The notes: generated by a model from the letters alone, not told the origin. A DNA stretch of 64,000 bases from Oricola cellulosilytica (GCF_019966575.1 NZ_JAINFK010000001.1:310001-374000), one strand, 5' to 3'. Shown: positions 30,029 through 39,727, counted from the first letter of the stretch. A program made the numbers and translations.

Positions 30029-31027
30029 TCAGAAGATGCCGCCGCGCTGCGAAATCTGAATGCCGGCCGGCCCTAGAATGACCCCAAACAGGACCGGCAG
30101 GAAGAACAGGATCATCGGAACCGTCAATTTGGGCGGGAGGGCCGCAGCCTTCTTCTCGGCCTCGTTCATTCTCTGGTCCCGGCTTTCGGCCGCAAGCACC
30201 CGGAGCGCCTGTCCGACCGGCGTTCCGTACCGCTCAGCCTGAATTAGCGCCTGGGAGACGGATTTGACGCTTTCGAGACCAGTCCTGTTCGCCAGGTTTT
30301 CATAGGCCAAACGGCGCTCCTGCAGAAAGGAAAGCTCCGCGCCGACGAGAACCAGTTCCTCTGCCAAGGGAATGGATTGCGTTCCGATTTCCTCCGATAC
30401 CTTGCGAAACGCAGCCTCGATGGACATTCCAGATTCCACACAGATCAGCATCAGATCAAGTGCGTCAGGCCAAGCCTTCTTGATGGACGTCTTGCGCTTG
30501 CCGGCCTTGTTGGAAATGTAGATGTTCGGCGAATAAAAGCCGAGGTAGGCGAAACCAATGCAGGCCAGCAAACGTATGGCGGTCGGCTGTTCGGAGAGCC
30601 CGCCGAGACCAAACACGTACAGCAAGGCGACAATCAGGAAAGCGAAGGGCAGGACCAGCCGGAGAAACAGAAACACATTGAGCGGCTGTTGACCTCTGAA
30701 CCCGGCGGCGCGCAGCTTTTCGATTGTCGCTGCGTCGGCGAGCGCCTTCTTCAGGTCCAGCCGCTCGACAACGGACCGCATGCCCCCGCTTTTCGCCTCC
30801 ATACGAAGCGAGCCGCGATTCTGCTGTTTCTCGGAAGCTAGACGCGCGCGCTCCCGCGCCCGGATTTCATCGCGCTCGGTCGCTACGGTCTTCATCCGGG
30901 AACGGAGTTCATTGCCCCCCAGCAGTGGCGTGAGGAGCGTAAACAACGTCGCGAACACACTGATTGAAACCAGAATAGCCACGACGAATTGCGGCGAGGT
31001 GAGGAGTTCGACGATACCGTCAGACAT
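30029..31027 (-). CDS. tadC: Tad pilus inner-membrane protein TadC
   Basis: Platform protein of the Tad secretion apparatus, 332 residues, with the T2SF domain in the C-terminal half (KAWPDALDLMLICVESGMSIEAAF near residue 160) and membrane helices near residues 10-30, 115-150 and at the C-terminus. It interacts with TadB and the CpaF ATPase in other systems. The ATG at 31027 is six bases after tadB ends. Confidence 0.92.
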   Translation of the reverse strand: MSDGIVELLTSPQFVVAILVSISVFATLFTLLTPLLGGNELRSRMKTVATERDEIRARERARLASEKQQNRGSLRMEAKSGGMRSVVERLDLKKALADAATIEKLRAAGFRGQQPLNVFLFLRLVLPFAFLIVALLYVFGLGGLSEQPTAIRLLACIGFAYLGFYSPNIYISNKAGKRKTSIKKAWPDALDLMLICVESGMSIEAAFRKVSEEIGTQSIPLAEELVLVGAELSFLQERRLAYENLANRTGLESVKSVSQALIQAERYGTPVGQALRVLAAESRDQRMNEAEKKAAALPPKLTVPMILFFLPVLFGVILGPAGIQISQRGGIF

Positions 31028-31033
31028 GGCCGT

Positions 31034-32053
31034 TCACACCTCGAAGTTGATCATCTGGCGCATAACGAACACGCCAATGGCCATCCACACAGCGGACACG
31101 CCGAGGATCATATAACCCGTGTTCGTCGTGAACAGCAGCATGATGTAGGCGGGGCTGGTCAAGTAGACGAGTCCCGTGACTATAAAGGGCAGCGCGGCAA
31201 TGATTGCCGCGGAGGCCTTCGCCTCCATCGACATGGCCGCAACCTTCGCCTTCATCTTCTTGCGGTCCCGCAGCACGCGCGACAAATTCCCAAGAGCTTC
31301 GGCGAGATTACCACCGGCGCTGGCCTGAATCTGGATGACGATTGCAAAGAAGTTGGCTTCGGGCAAAGGCATCGACTGATACATGCGCCCACACGCCTCC
31401 GGGGTGCTAAGACCTAGTTGCTGTGCCTCGACAATCCGCCGGAACTCGGCCTTCACCGGTTCGCGGGCTTCCGCGGCGATCAACCGCAAGCCGTCATTGA
31501 GCGGAAGACCGGATTTGATGGCGCGGACGATAACGTCGATCGCATTCGGAAATTCGTTCAGAAACGCTTTCATGCGGCGATTGCGCAAGAAGCCTACCGC
31601 CCAGCGCGGAACACCGACCGTTCCGACAAAAAAGACTCCGACAAGATAGAGAAACGGAACGCCAACCATCGCCATAAGAAGCGACAGAGCGGCACCACTG
31701 ACCACCGAATAAAGATAGAATTGCTTGGTATCGATGCGCAGTCCGGCCTGCGTCAGCATCTGTTTCAATGACGGGCGTGTGGCGCCTTGCTCGCGCTTGG
31801 CGTTACGCTCTTCCAGTTCGCTGAGCGAATCCTGGATCTGCTTCTTTCGCTTGGCGCCTTCCGAGGCCCGATCGATAACCGCCTTGCGTGAGGCCGTATC
31901 AGTTTTCTGCGTCCTGATATTGGCGAGACGCCTCTTTTTCTTCTGTTCGTTTTCAATGTCCGTCAAGAACAGCGCGTAGAGAACGCCGCCGGCCGCAAGC
32001 CCGGCGAGAGCGATCATCGCGACGACGGAAACGGGTAGACCGAAGATCACCAT
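31034..32053 (-). CDS. tadB: Tad pilus inner-membrane protein TadB
   Basis: Partner of TadC, 339 residues. An N-terminal helix (about 5-28), a basic cytoplasmic stretch rich in Lys and Arg, and a T2SF domain with FPNAIDVIVRAIKSGLPLNDGL near residue 165 are visible, with helices near the C-terminus. It lies 34 bases after cpaF and six bases before tadC, in the same operon. Confidence 0.92.
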   Translation of the reverse strand: MVIFGLPVSVVAMIALAGLAAGGVLYALFLTDIENEQKKKRRLANIRTQKTDTASRKAVIDRASEGAKRKKQIQDSLSELEERNAKREQGATRPSLKQMLTQAGLRIDTKQFYLYSVVSGAALSLLMAMVGVPFLYLVGVFFVGTVGVPRWAVGFLRNRRMKAFLNEFPNAIDVIVRAIKSGLPLNDGLRLIAAEAREPVKAEFRRIVEAQQLGLSTPEACGRMYQSMPLPEANFFAIVIQIQASAGGNLAEALGNLSRVLRDRKKMKAKVAAMSMEAKASAAIIAALPFIVTGLVYLTSPAYIMLLFTTNTGYMILGVSAVWMAIGVFVMRQMINFEV

Positions 32054-32087
32054 TCCGGTCGACCTCGCAGGTTGTACCGAACGCGGA

Positions 32088-33635
32088 TCACGAGCCTGCT
32101 ACCTCCATCGAATCGAGCGCGGCAGCAAGCCTTTGCTCCTCGTTGTAGTAACGGGCGCGGTCCCACATCGCCGGACGGCCAACGCCGGTGGAACGGTGCT
32201 TGCCGATGATGCGGCCGGATGCGTCCTCACCCTCCATGTCGTAGACCATGAGATCCTGGGTGATGATGACGTCACCCTCCATTCCGATCACCTCGGTGAC
32301 GTGGGTGATGCGCCGTGATCCGTCGCGCAGCCTGGCCGCCTGCACGATAATGTCGACTGACCCGACGATGATCTCGCGGACGGTCTTCTGCGGCAGCGTG
32401 AAGCCACCCATCGCGATCATCGATTCCATACGGCTCAGACATTCGCGGGGGGTATTCGCGTGGATCGTGCCCATGGAACCGTCATGGCCAGTGTTCATCG
32501 CCTGAAGCAGGTCAAACACTTCAGGTCCACGCACCTCACCGACGATAATCCGTTCGGGACGCATGCGCAGGCAGTTCCTGACGAGATCACGCATGGTTAT
32601 CTCACCCTCGCCCTCAAGATTCGGCGGGCGGGTTTCGAGACGAACCACATGCGGCTGCTGAAGCTGGAGTTCCGCAGAATCCTCGCAGGTGATGATGCGC
32701 TCGTCCCCGTCGATATAACGTGTCAGACAGTTCAGGAGAGTTGTCTTACCAGAGCCCGTACCGCCGGAAATGACGACGTTGCAGCGTACACGGCCAATGA
32801 TCTGAAGCAGCGTCGCGCCCTCAGGCGATATCGATCCGAAGTTTACCAGCTGATCGAGGGTCAGCTTGTCCTTCTTGAATTTACGAATCGTCAGTGCAGT
32901 GCCGTCGATAGCAAGCGGCGGTGCAATGACGTTCACACGCGAGCCGTCGGGCAGTCGCGCATCGCAAATTGGGCTGGACTCATCGACACGTCGCCCGACC
33001 TGGCTGACGATCCGCTGACAAATGTTGAGCAATTGCTGATTGTCACGGAACCGGATGTCCGCATCGACCACCTTGCCATTTACCTCAATGAAGGCGTGTT
33101 CGGCGCCGTTGATCATGATGTCGGCAATATCATCGCGAGCCAGCAACGGCTCAAGCGGACCATAGCCGAGAACATCATTGCAGATATCGTCGAGCAGTTC
33201 CTCCTGCTCGGAAATCGACATCGCGAAATTCTTGATCGCGATAATGTCATTGACGATATCGCGGATTTCCTCGCGCGCGCTCTCCGAGTCCAGCTTGGCG
33301 AGCTGCGAAAGATCGATGGTTTCGATCAGCGCGGAAAACACCTGCATCTTGGTGTCGTAATACACGTCGTTGCGCTGCGTTTTCGCACGCGGCTTGTCTG
33401 GGCCGGGCGCGGAATAGCGCGCCGACGAGGCCCGCGCCGCAGTCGACATGGCCTCAGGGGGCTTCGGCAAGGGAACCTCGCCTGATTGCGGCTCGCGAGC
33501 CGGTTTTTCATTGGCAGCGGCCGACGCCTCGGATTCCGGCTCCGACCAATCCAGCTTTTCCGGTGCTGGTTCAGCCGTGCGAGCCGGACCGCCGAACGAT
33601 CCACCCGATCCGCCGCTGCCTTTTTTTCCGAACAT
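32088..33635 (-). CDS. cpaF: Tad pilus secretion ATPase CpaF/TadA
   Basis: Hexameric ATPase driving pilus assembly, 515 residues. After a low-complexity, proline-rich N-terminus (about 1-90), the GSPII_E domain has Walker [13 protein letters not shown] near residue 300, the Asp box and the Walker B region [12 protein letters not shown] near 365, and the His box region [14 protein letters not shown] near 390. The first ATG, at 33635, is used. It follows cpaE after 31 bases. Confidence 0.93.
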   Translation of the reverse strand: MFGKKGSGGSGGSFGGPARTAEPAPEKLDWSEPESEASAAANEKPAREPQSGEVPLPKPPEAMSTAARASSARYSAPGPDKPRAKTQRNDVYYDTKMQVFSALIETIDLSQLAKLDSESAREEIRDIVNDIIAIKNFAMSISEQEELLDDICNDVLGYGPLEPLLARDDIADIMINGAEHAFIEVNGKVVDADIRFRDNQQLLNICQRIVSQVGRRVDESSPICDARLPDGSRVNVIAPPLAIDGTALTIRKFKKDKLTLDQLVNFGSISPEGATLLQIIGRVRCNVVISGGTGSGKTTLLNCLTRYIDGDERIITCEDSAELQLQQPHVVRLETRPPNLEGEGEITMRDLVRNCLRMRPERIIVGEVRGPEVFDLLQAMNTGHDGSMGTIHANTPRECLSRMESMIAMGGFTLPQKTVREIIVGSVDIIVQAARLRDGSRRITHVTEVIGMEGDVIITQDLMVYDMEGEDASGRIIGKHRSTGVGRPAMWDRARYYNEEQRLAAALDSMEVAGS

Positions 33636-33666
33636 CAATCCGTTCCGCTACTGGGCCTTGCCAGGC

Positions 33667-34947
33667 CTACTTTTTCTTCAATTTCGATAATATTCCCTGA
33701 AGGCCGGATTTGGGCTTCTCCCGCACCACGCCCCTCCCTGTAACCACGTGGGCAATGTCGGAAAGATTTGCGACGATCGGGCTTGCCGCGTCCGTTTCGG
33801 CCAGCATGCGACCGTTGTTTGAAGCTGTGCCGAACAGATGTGCGTCAAACGGGATGATCGCAATCGGCTCGATCCCGAGTGGTTCAGCGAAATCGTCAGG
33901 GGCGATTTCCGGACGCTTTGGCGTGCCCACCTGATTGATTATCAGGCGTGGCGCAGGATCATTTGGACGAAGTTTCTTTAGGGTGTCGATCAGGTTTTTG
34001 GTATTGCGCAAATTCGCCAGTTCCGGTGCCGCGACGATGACCACCTCGTCGGCGCGCTCCAGCGTCCGCTTGGTCCAGCCATTCCAGACATGCGGGACGT
34101 CGAGCACGACACACGGTGCCGTGCGCTGCGCCACGTCGACCAGTTGCGAAAACGCGTCGGGATCGAAATCATACACCTTGTCAAGCATCGAGGGGGCGGC
34201 GAGAAGAGAGAGATTTTCGGCGCAACTGGCGAGCAGACGATCAAGATAGACCTCATCGATGCGATCGGAAGAAAATACCGCTTCGGCGATACCCTGCGCC
34301 GGATCCTGATCGAAATTGATGTTGGCCGTGCCGAACGGCAAGTCCATATCGGCGATAACCACCTGGCTCTGAAAAAGCGTCGAGATGGCCCATGAGACAT
34401 TGTGCGCAATGGTGGAGGAGCCAACCCCGCCCTTGGCCCCGACAAAAGCCACCGTCTTGCCCAGCGGATCGGCATCCGGGTCAACGAACAATGTGCTAAC
34501 GACGTTCATTAGATCGGCAATGGCGACCGGTGCTACGATATACTCCGAGATGCCGTTCCTGATCAGCTCGCGATAGAGCGTCACGTCATTCTGATGGCCG
34601 ACGATGACGACCTTCGTGCTCGGGTCGCAGACTTCGGCCAGATCGTTCAGATCACGAAAAAGGGCATCCGGCGAGGATGTCGTTTCGATGATGATCAGAT
34701 TGGGCGTCGGTGCGGTCTGGTAAAACTCCACGGCAGCACGGATGCCTCCCATATACACCCGCGTCTGGGCTTTGGCCATTCTACGATCCTCGCCCATGCG
34801 ACCGACCGGAGCCGCAACGCCCTCCGACTCGCAAAAGGCCTGGATCGAAATGCGGGGAACCGGCCGTACGTCGTCCAAGGAGGCGATGTCACCCGCCTCG
34901 TCCGGGGCGTTGGCATTTAATTCTTCGCTGAAGGCTGCGTCTGACAT
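33667..34947 (-). CDS. cpaE: Tad pilus localisation protein CpaE/TadZ
   Basis: ParA/MinD-like protein that places the pilus machinery at a cell pole in other bacteria. The protein is 426 residues: a receiver-like N-terminal domain without a clear phosphorylation site (about 60-155), then a deviant Walker A GAKGGVGSST near residue 170. It ends with a Lys-rich tail (KLKKK). It sits between cpaD and cpaF. Confidence 0.9.
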   Translation of the reverse strand: MSDAAFSEELNANAPDEAGDIASLDDVRPVPRISIQAFCESEGVAAPVGRMGEDRRMAKAQTRVYMGGIRAAVEFYQTAPTPNLIIIETTSSPDALFRDLNDLAEVCDPSTKVVIVGHQNDVTLYRELIRNGISEYIVAPVAIADLMNVVSTLFVDPDADPLGKTVAFVGAKGGVGSSTIAHNVSWAISTLFQSQVVIADMDLPFGTANINFDQDPAQGIAEAVFSSDRIDEVYLDRLLASCAENLSLLAAPSMLDKVYDFDPDAFSQLVDVAQRTAPCVVLDVPHVWNGWTKRTLERADEVVIVAAPELANLRNTKNLIDTLKKLRPNDPAPRLIINQVGTPKRPEIAPDDFAEPLGIEPIAIIPFDAHLFGTASNNGRMLAETDAASPIVANLSDIAHVVTGRGVVREKPKSGLQGILSKLKKK

Positions 34948-34962
34948 GCTTTTCCTTCCCGC

Positions 34963-35631
34963 CTAGTAGGCGACCTCGGATGCGGCGCCGCGAGGCCCGG
35001 ATTGATAACCTTCGATGACAGCAGCCCGTTGAATCGCGTCGATCTGGCTTGTCTCGCGCGGCCCCATCAAATCAACCGGATTGGCGATTATCGCCGCCAA
35101 GTTGCTTTGCGTCGCGCATCCGTAATTGTAATAATGGCGGTTCTCTGCCGTTTTGCTCAGATCCGCGGGCCAGTTGCCGCAAGGCGCTGTCGACGCCGCG
35201 ACCGCATTGTATGACAGACGAACCGGCGCCGCCGGCCCGTAAGCGCCGGCGTCGTAATGCTGCACGATCACACGGCCCCGGGCCGCGCCGCCATCGGCGA
35301 TGGCTTGAATGATCTGCGGCCGGACGAAGTCGACGGCGTGGGCATTCGGGGAGCCGGTGGGCATCATCAGGTAAAGAGATCCGGTCCCCGCACTTGCAAA
35401 CGCCGATGCGAAGGCCCGAATGTTGCTCTTGACCGGAATGTTCAGTTCACGCTGGCCGGATGCAATCGGCACATCGAGCGTCTGTTCCTTTTCCGACAGA
35501 ATGATCGGGTGCCGCGTACGGTAATCATCGGGAAGCCCGCTCACCTGGATGGGATCGGCGGTATTGCAAGCTGCGGTCGTCGCCGCAACCGCCAAGACAC
35601 CAGCGGTCCTGACAAATGCTTTGATACTCAT
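34963..35631 (-). CDS. cpaD: Tad pilus biogenesis lipoprotein CpaD
   Basis: Outer-membrane lipoprotein of the Tad complex, 222 residues. The ATG at 35631 follows AGGAGTGGGCTCG; a GTG three codons earlier lies within that ribosome binding site. The signal sequence ends in TTAAC, a good lipobox with Cys near residue 22. CpaD family features include YNYGCATQSNLAAIIANPVDL near residue 180. It begins 11 bases after cpaC. Confidence 0.9.
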   Translation of the reverse strand: MSIKAFVRTAGVLAVAATTAACNTADPIQVSGLPDDYRTRHPIILSEKEQTLDVPIASGQRELNIPVKSNIRAFASAFASAGTGSLYLMMPTGSPNAHAVDFVRPQIIQAIADGGAARGRVIVQHYDAGAYGPAAPVRLSYNAVAASTAPCGNWPADLSKTAENRHYYNYGCATQSNLAAIIANPVDLMGPRETSQIDAIQRAAVIEGYQSGPRGAASEVAY

Positions 35632-35642
35632 CGAGCCCACTC

Positions 35643-37202
35643 CTATTTGTAAATGAAGCCGACCGCGCCATGGTAACGGCCCTTCGGCAAATCTTTCTGA
35701 ACGGTGCCGTATATGCGGTTAACCCGTCCGAGAAGGTTGGCGGTCCGGTCACTCGGCGGCGCGAAATTATCGGTCGGCAAAGCGATCTGGTTAGGCGCGA
35801 CCGGCCGGACGAGATAGGGGGTGACCATGATGACCAATTCGGATTCGTTGCGAACGTAATCGCGGCTGCGGAACAGCCTGCCCAGCACCGGCACCTTCGA
35901 GAGGCCCGGGAACCCGCTTATGACCTGACGGACATCATCGCGTATCAGCCCGGCTATCATCATCGCGCCGCCGGACGGCAGTTCTACGGTCGTGTCCGCA
36001 AGACGCTTGCGAAGAGAAAGCACGTTGGTGGACGGTCCGCCTGCCACCCCGATGCTGAGCGGGACGGTGCCTTCTACCGTCGGTTCCGATACGGATGTCC
36101 GTACCTTGAGGCTGATCCGTCCAGGCGCGAGGACGACAGGGGTGAACTCCAGGCCGATCCCGTAATCGAGCGTCTCAATATCGTACGTGATGCCATCCTC
36201 GCCGGAGGTCGATCCCTTGATGATGTTGTACTCCCCGCCGACGCGGAACACCGCTTTCTCGCCCGAGATGGCTGTCAGGGTAGGCGATGCGAGCGTCTTC
36301 ATGACGCCGGCCTCCTCCATCGCGCGGAAATAGGCATCGATCTCAACACCGCCGATCGATGCACCAAGACCGAAGCCACTGTTGGAGAGCGGTTTACCCA
36401 AGGCACCTGCGATACCTTCCGAAATTCCCGAGAAGGTGATTCCGTTGTTCGCCGCTGTCCCGTTGCCGATGATGTTGACGCCCAGTTGCTTCATCACGGA
36501 ACGCTGCACTTCCGCGACTGTCACCTTGAGCGTGACCTGATCCCCGCCGACGATATCGAGAAGATTGACGATCTGGCTGTTGCCACGACGGAAGAAGAAG
36601 CTGAAACCGTCGCTGGTGGCGTCGCCGCCCTTGACGAAGATCTCTGCGAGCTGCCCTGCCTTGGCGGCGTCCTGCGGCGTCTGAACGGTGCCGGTCAGAA
36701 CGATATTGTCGTTGATGATCTCGGTCTTGATTGAAGAATCGGGGATGAACCGGGCGAGGTACCGGTCAAGGCCCGACACGTCGCGCTCGACCCGGAGATC
36801 GAGGCTGACCACCTGCTTGCCGGCGCGGTCAAAGATGAAGATGTTGGTCTCGCCGACTTCCTTGCCGAACAGGTAGATCCGGCGAGCCGTGCGCGTGACC
36901 GCATCCGCGACTTCCGGGTTGGCGACGAGGATGTCATGCGCATCGACCGGGAGGTCGAGCACGATGGATTTGTTCAAGCCGAGCGAAACCCGCTCGCTTC
37001 CGCTTGTGTCACGGCCAACCTTGATGATGCTGCTCGCCTTCGCGTCCGTTAGGAATCCGGCGGTACGCTCTGCAGGCAGAATTGCTAGAAAGCTGAATGC
37101 GACACCCGCCAAGGCGAGGGATCTGGCGAGACGGGTGAGACACATGGCCGGAAGGTCCCTTTTTGCTGGTTTAGCGTCAAAGCGAGAGAGATTACGGATC
37201 AT
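35643..37202 (-). CDS. cpaC: Tad pilus outer-membrane secretin CpaC/RcpA
   Basis: Secretin forming the outer-membrane pore, 519 residues. There is an N-terminal signal region (about 20-50), a pilus-formation N domain with SIVLDLPVDAHDILVANPEVADA, a BON-like stretch with DNIVLTGTVQTP, and a secretin domain with VPVLGRLFRS near the C-terminus. Its ATG overlaps the cpaB stop by four bases (ATGA). Confidence 0.93.
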   Translation of the reverse strand: MIRNLSRFDAKPAKRDLPAMCLTRLARSLALAGVAFSFLAILPAERTAGFLTDAKASSIIKVGRDTSGSERVSLGLNKSIVLDLPVDAHDILVANPEVADAVTRTARRIYLFGKEVGETNIFIFDRAGKQVVSLDLRVERDVSGLDRYLARFIPDSSIKTEIINDNIVLTGTVQTPQDAAKAGQLAEIFVKGGDATSDGFSFFFRRGNSQIVNLLDIVGGDQVTLKVTVAEVQRSVMKQLGVNIIGNGTAANNGITFSGISEGIAGALGKPLSNSGFGLGASIGGVEIDAYFRAMEEAGVMKTLASPTLTAISGEKAVFRVGGEYNIIKGSTSGEDGITYDIETLDYGIGLEFTPVVLAPGRISLKVRTSVSEPTVEGTVPLSIGVAGGPSTNVLSLRKRLADTTVELPSGGAMMIAGLIRDDVRQVISGFPGLSKVPVLGRLFRSRDYVRNESELVIMVTPYLVRPVAPNQIALPTDNFAPPSDRTANLLGRVNRIYGTVQKDLPKGRYHGAVGFIYK

Positions 37203-38005
37203 CGTGTCTGTACCTCGCTGCGCTGGCCCGATTTGATCACGGTGATCGCGCCGCCGCTGGCGGCCGCGCCGCTAAGAAGGTGCTCCGCCCCCTTGTCGCC
37301 GCCGTTCGTATCGACGTCACGCACTGAGCGCAGAGCCAGCGTCAGGCGGTCCGCCATCTGTTGCGCCACGGTGATAATCTCTGCCTGTCGAGGGGTGAGT
37401 TGGAGGGTCGCGGTCTGACCCACCTGAACAAGCCGACCGTTCTCGTCCTCACGGATGGTCTGGTCGATCGCCAACACCCGGATGTTTTCGAGAATGGTCT
37501 CGGTGACGAAGCTGCCTTCGCGGCCCGGCGGGCGCGTGGTCATTATAACGTCAACGTAATCGTCCGGAAGAATGAAGCCACCGGCGGAGGTATCCGCGGC
37601 GATCGCGGTGGCGACAGCGCGCTTTCCGGGCGGCAGGATGGAAGACATGAAGCTCTGATCCGGGCCGAGCAGCTTTATCGAACGAACGGGCTCCCCCTGC
37701 GCAATCGTCGAGCGGACCACTGAGCCGGTGAGTTCCATGATCGCTTCGGGTCTGACGGATCGGGTAATAAAATCGGGCGAGAGCGAGCCGACCGGCCAGT
37801 CCTGCCAGCGCAGTTGCCCGTCCAATGCCGTCCCCGTGGGAATGGTCTTGCTGGCGACGAGCACCTCGTCCAGTTCGATGGCGGGCGCAACCTCGGCTAC
37901 TTCCGCAACTTGTGTTTGGGAAGGCGACGCCATGTTCATGGCGATATATCCCGCAACGCCGGCAGAAAGAATCGCTATCAATAGAATGACAATACGCTTC
38001 GACAT
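37199..38005 (-). CDS. cpaB: Tad pilus assembly protein CpaB/RcpC
   Basis: Periplasmic SAF-domain protein of the Tad apparatus, 268 residues. One N-terminal membrane helix (about 4-25) is followed by the SAF domain (EVLVASKTIPTGTALDGQL near residue 47) and the RcpC-like region GGFILPDDYVDVIMT. It may bind glycan. It is the first gene of the run cpaB-C-D-E-F-tadB-C. Confidence 0.92.
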   Translation of the reverse strand: MSKRIVILLIAILSAGVAGYIAMNMASPSQTQVAEVAEVAPAIELDEVLVASKTIPTGTALDGQLRWQDWPVGSLSPDFITRSVRPEAIMELTGSVVRSTIAQGEPVRSIKLLGPDQSFMSSILPPGKRAVATAIAADTSAGGFILPDDYVDVIMTTRPPGREGSFVTETILENIRVLAIDQTIREDENGRLVQVGQTATLQLTPRQAEIITVAQQMADRLTLALRSVRDVDTNGGDKGAEHLLSGAAASGGAITVIKSGQRSEVQTR

Positions 38006-38069
38006 GACGATACCCGCTTTCCGGATCTATTCCGGACCTCTTGGCGGCATCTTTCGAGTGCAATGGTGT

Positions 38070-38094
38070 AATTACGGTTAATGAGGCCGTAATT
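38070..38094. promoter_or_regulatory. Inverted repeat in the cpaA-cpaB interval
   Basis: AATTACGG and CCGTAATT form a perfect 8-bp inverted repeat with a nine-base spacer containing TTAATG. It lies 65 bases upstream of cpaB and resembles an operator. TTAA motifs here may also be CtrA half-sites. The regulator is unknown. Confidence 0.4.
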
Positions 38095-38134
38095 GTCTTG
38101 CTTAACGGAGCGTGAATATCCGGAGTGGGTTATG

Positions 38135-38650
38135 TCATCCGGCGAAATGGGCGAGTGCCCATCGCATTGCGGAGGTCTCTGGGAACGCCCACAATCCGCC
38201 AATCCCGAGTGCGACGCCGTAAGGAACATCCTTCTCGTCGATCATGCGACGCAGCATCGGGACCTCGCCGGCGTAAACCGCAAGGGTTGATGTGCGGAAA
38301 AGCACCAGGAAAAGTGTGAACGCCCCACCGGCGACTGTCGAGATCAACAGGTAGTCGACGAGCGCCGGGCCGAACCCCATCCACAGGCCCGTGCTGGCGA
38401 GAAGTTTGGCGTCGCCACCACCCATTGATCCGGCTGCAAAAAGCGCGAATGTGACGGCCAGAACCAGCGCGAAAGCTGCCAGATGCATGCCGAACTCCAG
38501 CCAGCCAATGCCGATGAACGGCGCGACGAGCAGGAAGCTCCCGATCAGGGCGAGCGAGACGCGGTTGCTGATCGTCATCGTGAAAATGTCGGACAGCGCC
38601 GCGAATATCATCGAAAAGGGAAAGACGACCATGACAATGGCGGCAATCAT
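38135..38650 (-). CDS. cpaA: Prepilin peptidase CpaA/TadV
   Basis: Membrane aspartic protease that removes the leader from the Flp pilin. The protein is 171 residues, the short CpaA form without the methyltransferase domain. The two catalytic Asp are Asp21 in LSDIFTM and Asp80 in GGGDAKL. About five membrane helices. It is separated from the pilin gene by a terminator, so it is probably expressed at a lower level from read-through or its own promoter. Confidence 0.9.
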   Translation of the reverse strand: MIAAIVMVVFPFSMIFAALSDIFTMTISNRVSLALIGSFLLVAPFIGIGWLEFGMHLAAFALVLAVTFALFAAGSMGGGDAKLLASTGLWMGFGPALVDYLLISTVAGGAFTLFLVLFRTSTLAVYAGEVPMLRRMIDEKDVPYGVALGIGGLWAFPETSAMRWALAHFAG

Positions 38651-38736
38651 TGTGACCTCACTGCGGTACCATCCGCACCCTAGCGCCAGCGCACTGAAAA
38701 TTCGGTAAACCGGGCGCCGGGAGAACGTTGCAAAAG

Positions 38737-38771
38737 CAAAGGCCCGCCTCCGGAATGAAGGCGGGCCTTTG
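38737..38771 (-). terminator. Terminator between pilin gene and cpaA
   Basis: A 13-bp stem (CAAAGGCCCGCCT paired with AGGCGGGCCTTTG) with a nine-base loop, ending on the minus strand in a T-rich TTTGCTTTTG. It follows the pilin stop by 38 bases and should give abundant monocistronic pilin mRNA. Confidence 0.85.
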
Positions 38772-38808
38772 TGTGATCGCTATCTGCCGCCTGTCGGCGG
38801 GAGCGAGA

Positions 38809-38973
38809 TCAGGCAGTCGTGCCGACCTTCGTAGCAATTGCGTCGAACTTGGCGTTCAGGTTGGAACCGAGCGTGGTAGCACCGGCAATGATCGCGACGG
38901 CGATCAGTGCGGCAATGAGACCGTATTCAATAGCGGTCGCACCCGACTCGTCTTTCAGGAAACGTGCAAACAT
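38809..38973 (-). CDS. pilA: Flp/PilA-type pilin
   Basis: Major Tad pilin precursor, 54 residues. A short positive leader (MFARFLKDESG) is followed by the Flp processing motif GATAIEYGLIAALIAVAIIA, with cleavage expected after Gly11 and Glu16-Tyr17 of the motif present. The hydrophobic helix is followed by a short polar tail. The ATG is preceded by AGGAGTTCAACC. It precedes cpaA as in other Cpa clusters, with a strong terminator directly after it. Confidence 0.95.
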   Translation of the reverse strand: MFARFLKDESGATAIEYGLIAALIAVAIIAGATTLGSNLNAKFDAIATKVGTTA

Positions 38974-39372
38974 GGTTGAACTCCTATTCTCGTTTTCACA
39001 GCACCCCCGTCAACGCTCATTGGTGGCGCCGATCGGATGAGGGGAAACTACAGGGGTCCCATTGCCACTGGCTTAAGGAACACGGTTGCCAAACCGTTAA
39101 GAGAACAAACGACGTGAAATGGTGAACGAAGAGTTGACGTTCGGTCAGCTACGCCGGTTGGCCGCGTTCGCGAACCAGCATTCCCCGAAGCAAGGGTCGG
39201 CCCTCAATCTGCCGCAATCCGCGCGCAATGGGCGGGAGAGGCGATACCGGGCGCCAAGGCGGCGTGCGGATAGGGATCGTGAGGATTCCAAATCAAGGCA
39301 GCTCTGCCGGCGAAAGGCCGGCCGCAGACGGGCCGCCTCGAACCTAACCTCTATCAAAAAAGGTATTCGCCG
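38974..39372. promoter_or_regulatory. Pilin promoter region, no gene seen
   Basis: About 400 bases between the divergent pilin and DUF1344 genes. On the minus strand it has TTAACGG about 125 bases before the pilin start (near 39095) and a nearby CTTAAG, which could be CtrA half-sites. The reading frames here have poor codon use and no ribosome binding site, so no gene is called. Confidence 0.5.
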
Positions 39373-39642
39373 ATGCGCGTTCTCGTCACTGGTGCGGTTG
39401 TTGCCGCCACGCTTTTCCTCTCGTCCGCACTCTCACCGGCCATCGCCGACACGGTTACCGCCAAGGTGAAGCTGTGGAACGCCGAGACGAAAATTCTGAC
39501 CCTGGATTCAAACGAGGAGTTCCCGATCGATGCAGGCGTTGAACTGCCGGAAGACCTGAAAGTGGGCGACACCGTCACGATCGACTACTCCTCGACGGAA
39601 GACGGTGTCACCGCAGTGTTCTCGGTCAAGAAGGCCGGCTGA
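39373..39642 (+). CDS. DUF1344 family secreted protein
   Basis: An 89-residue protein with a signal peptide (about 1-25, cut after SPAIA) and a compact DUF1344 region: VTAKVKLWNAETKILTLDSN, ending in DYSSTEDGVTAVFSVKKAG. Family members are small periplasmic proteins of Rhizobiales with unknown role. The start ATG follows AAAAAAGGTATTCGCCG. Confidence 0.88.
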   Translation: MRVLVTGAVVAATLFLSSALSPAIADTVTAKVKLWNAETKILTLDSNEEFPIDAGVELPEDLKVGDTVTIDYSSTEDGVTAVFSVKKAG

Positions 39643-39661
39643 CCGCAGCTTCCATGACAAA

Positions 39662-39695
39662 ACCTCCCGCGCGTCTGACCGGAAGCGCGGGAGGT
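39662..39695 (-). terminator. Stem-loop between convergent genes
   Basis: A 10-bp perfect stem (ACCTCCCGCG with CGCGGGAGGT) and a 14-base loop. On the minus strand it is followed by GGTTTTG, so it may terminate the 39728 gene; it may also help terminate DUF1344. Confidence 0.55.
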
Positions 39696-39727
39696 GACCT
39701 TGTTACCGCCGCGGCGGGAGATCGTCC

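Noticed and set aside
39075-39100. Possible sigma-54 promoter before the pilin gene
   Set aside because: A TTGGCA element is present on the minus strand, but the required GC of the -12 element is not at the right distance.
39119-39469. Plus-strand frame overlapping the DUF1344 gene
   Set aside because: Basic, low-quality product without a ribosome binding site; the DUF1344 frame has a signal peptide and known domain.
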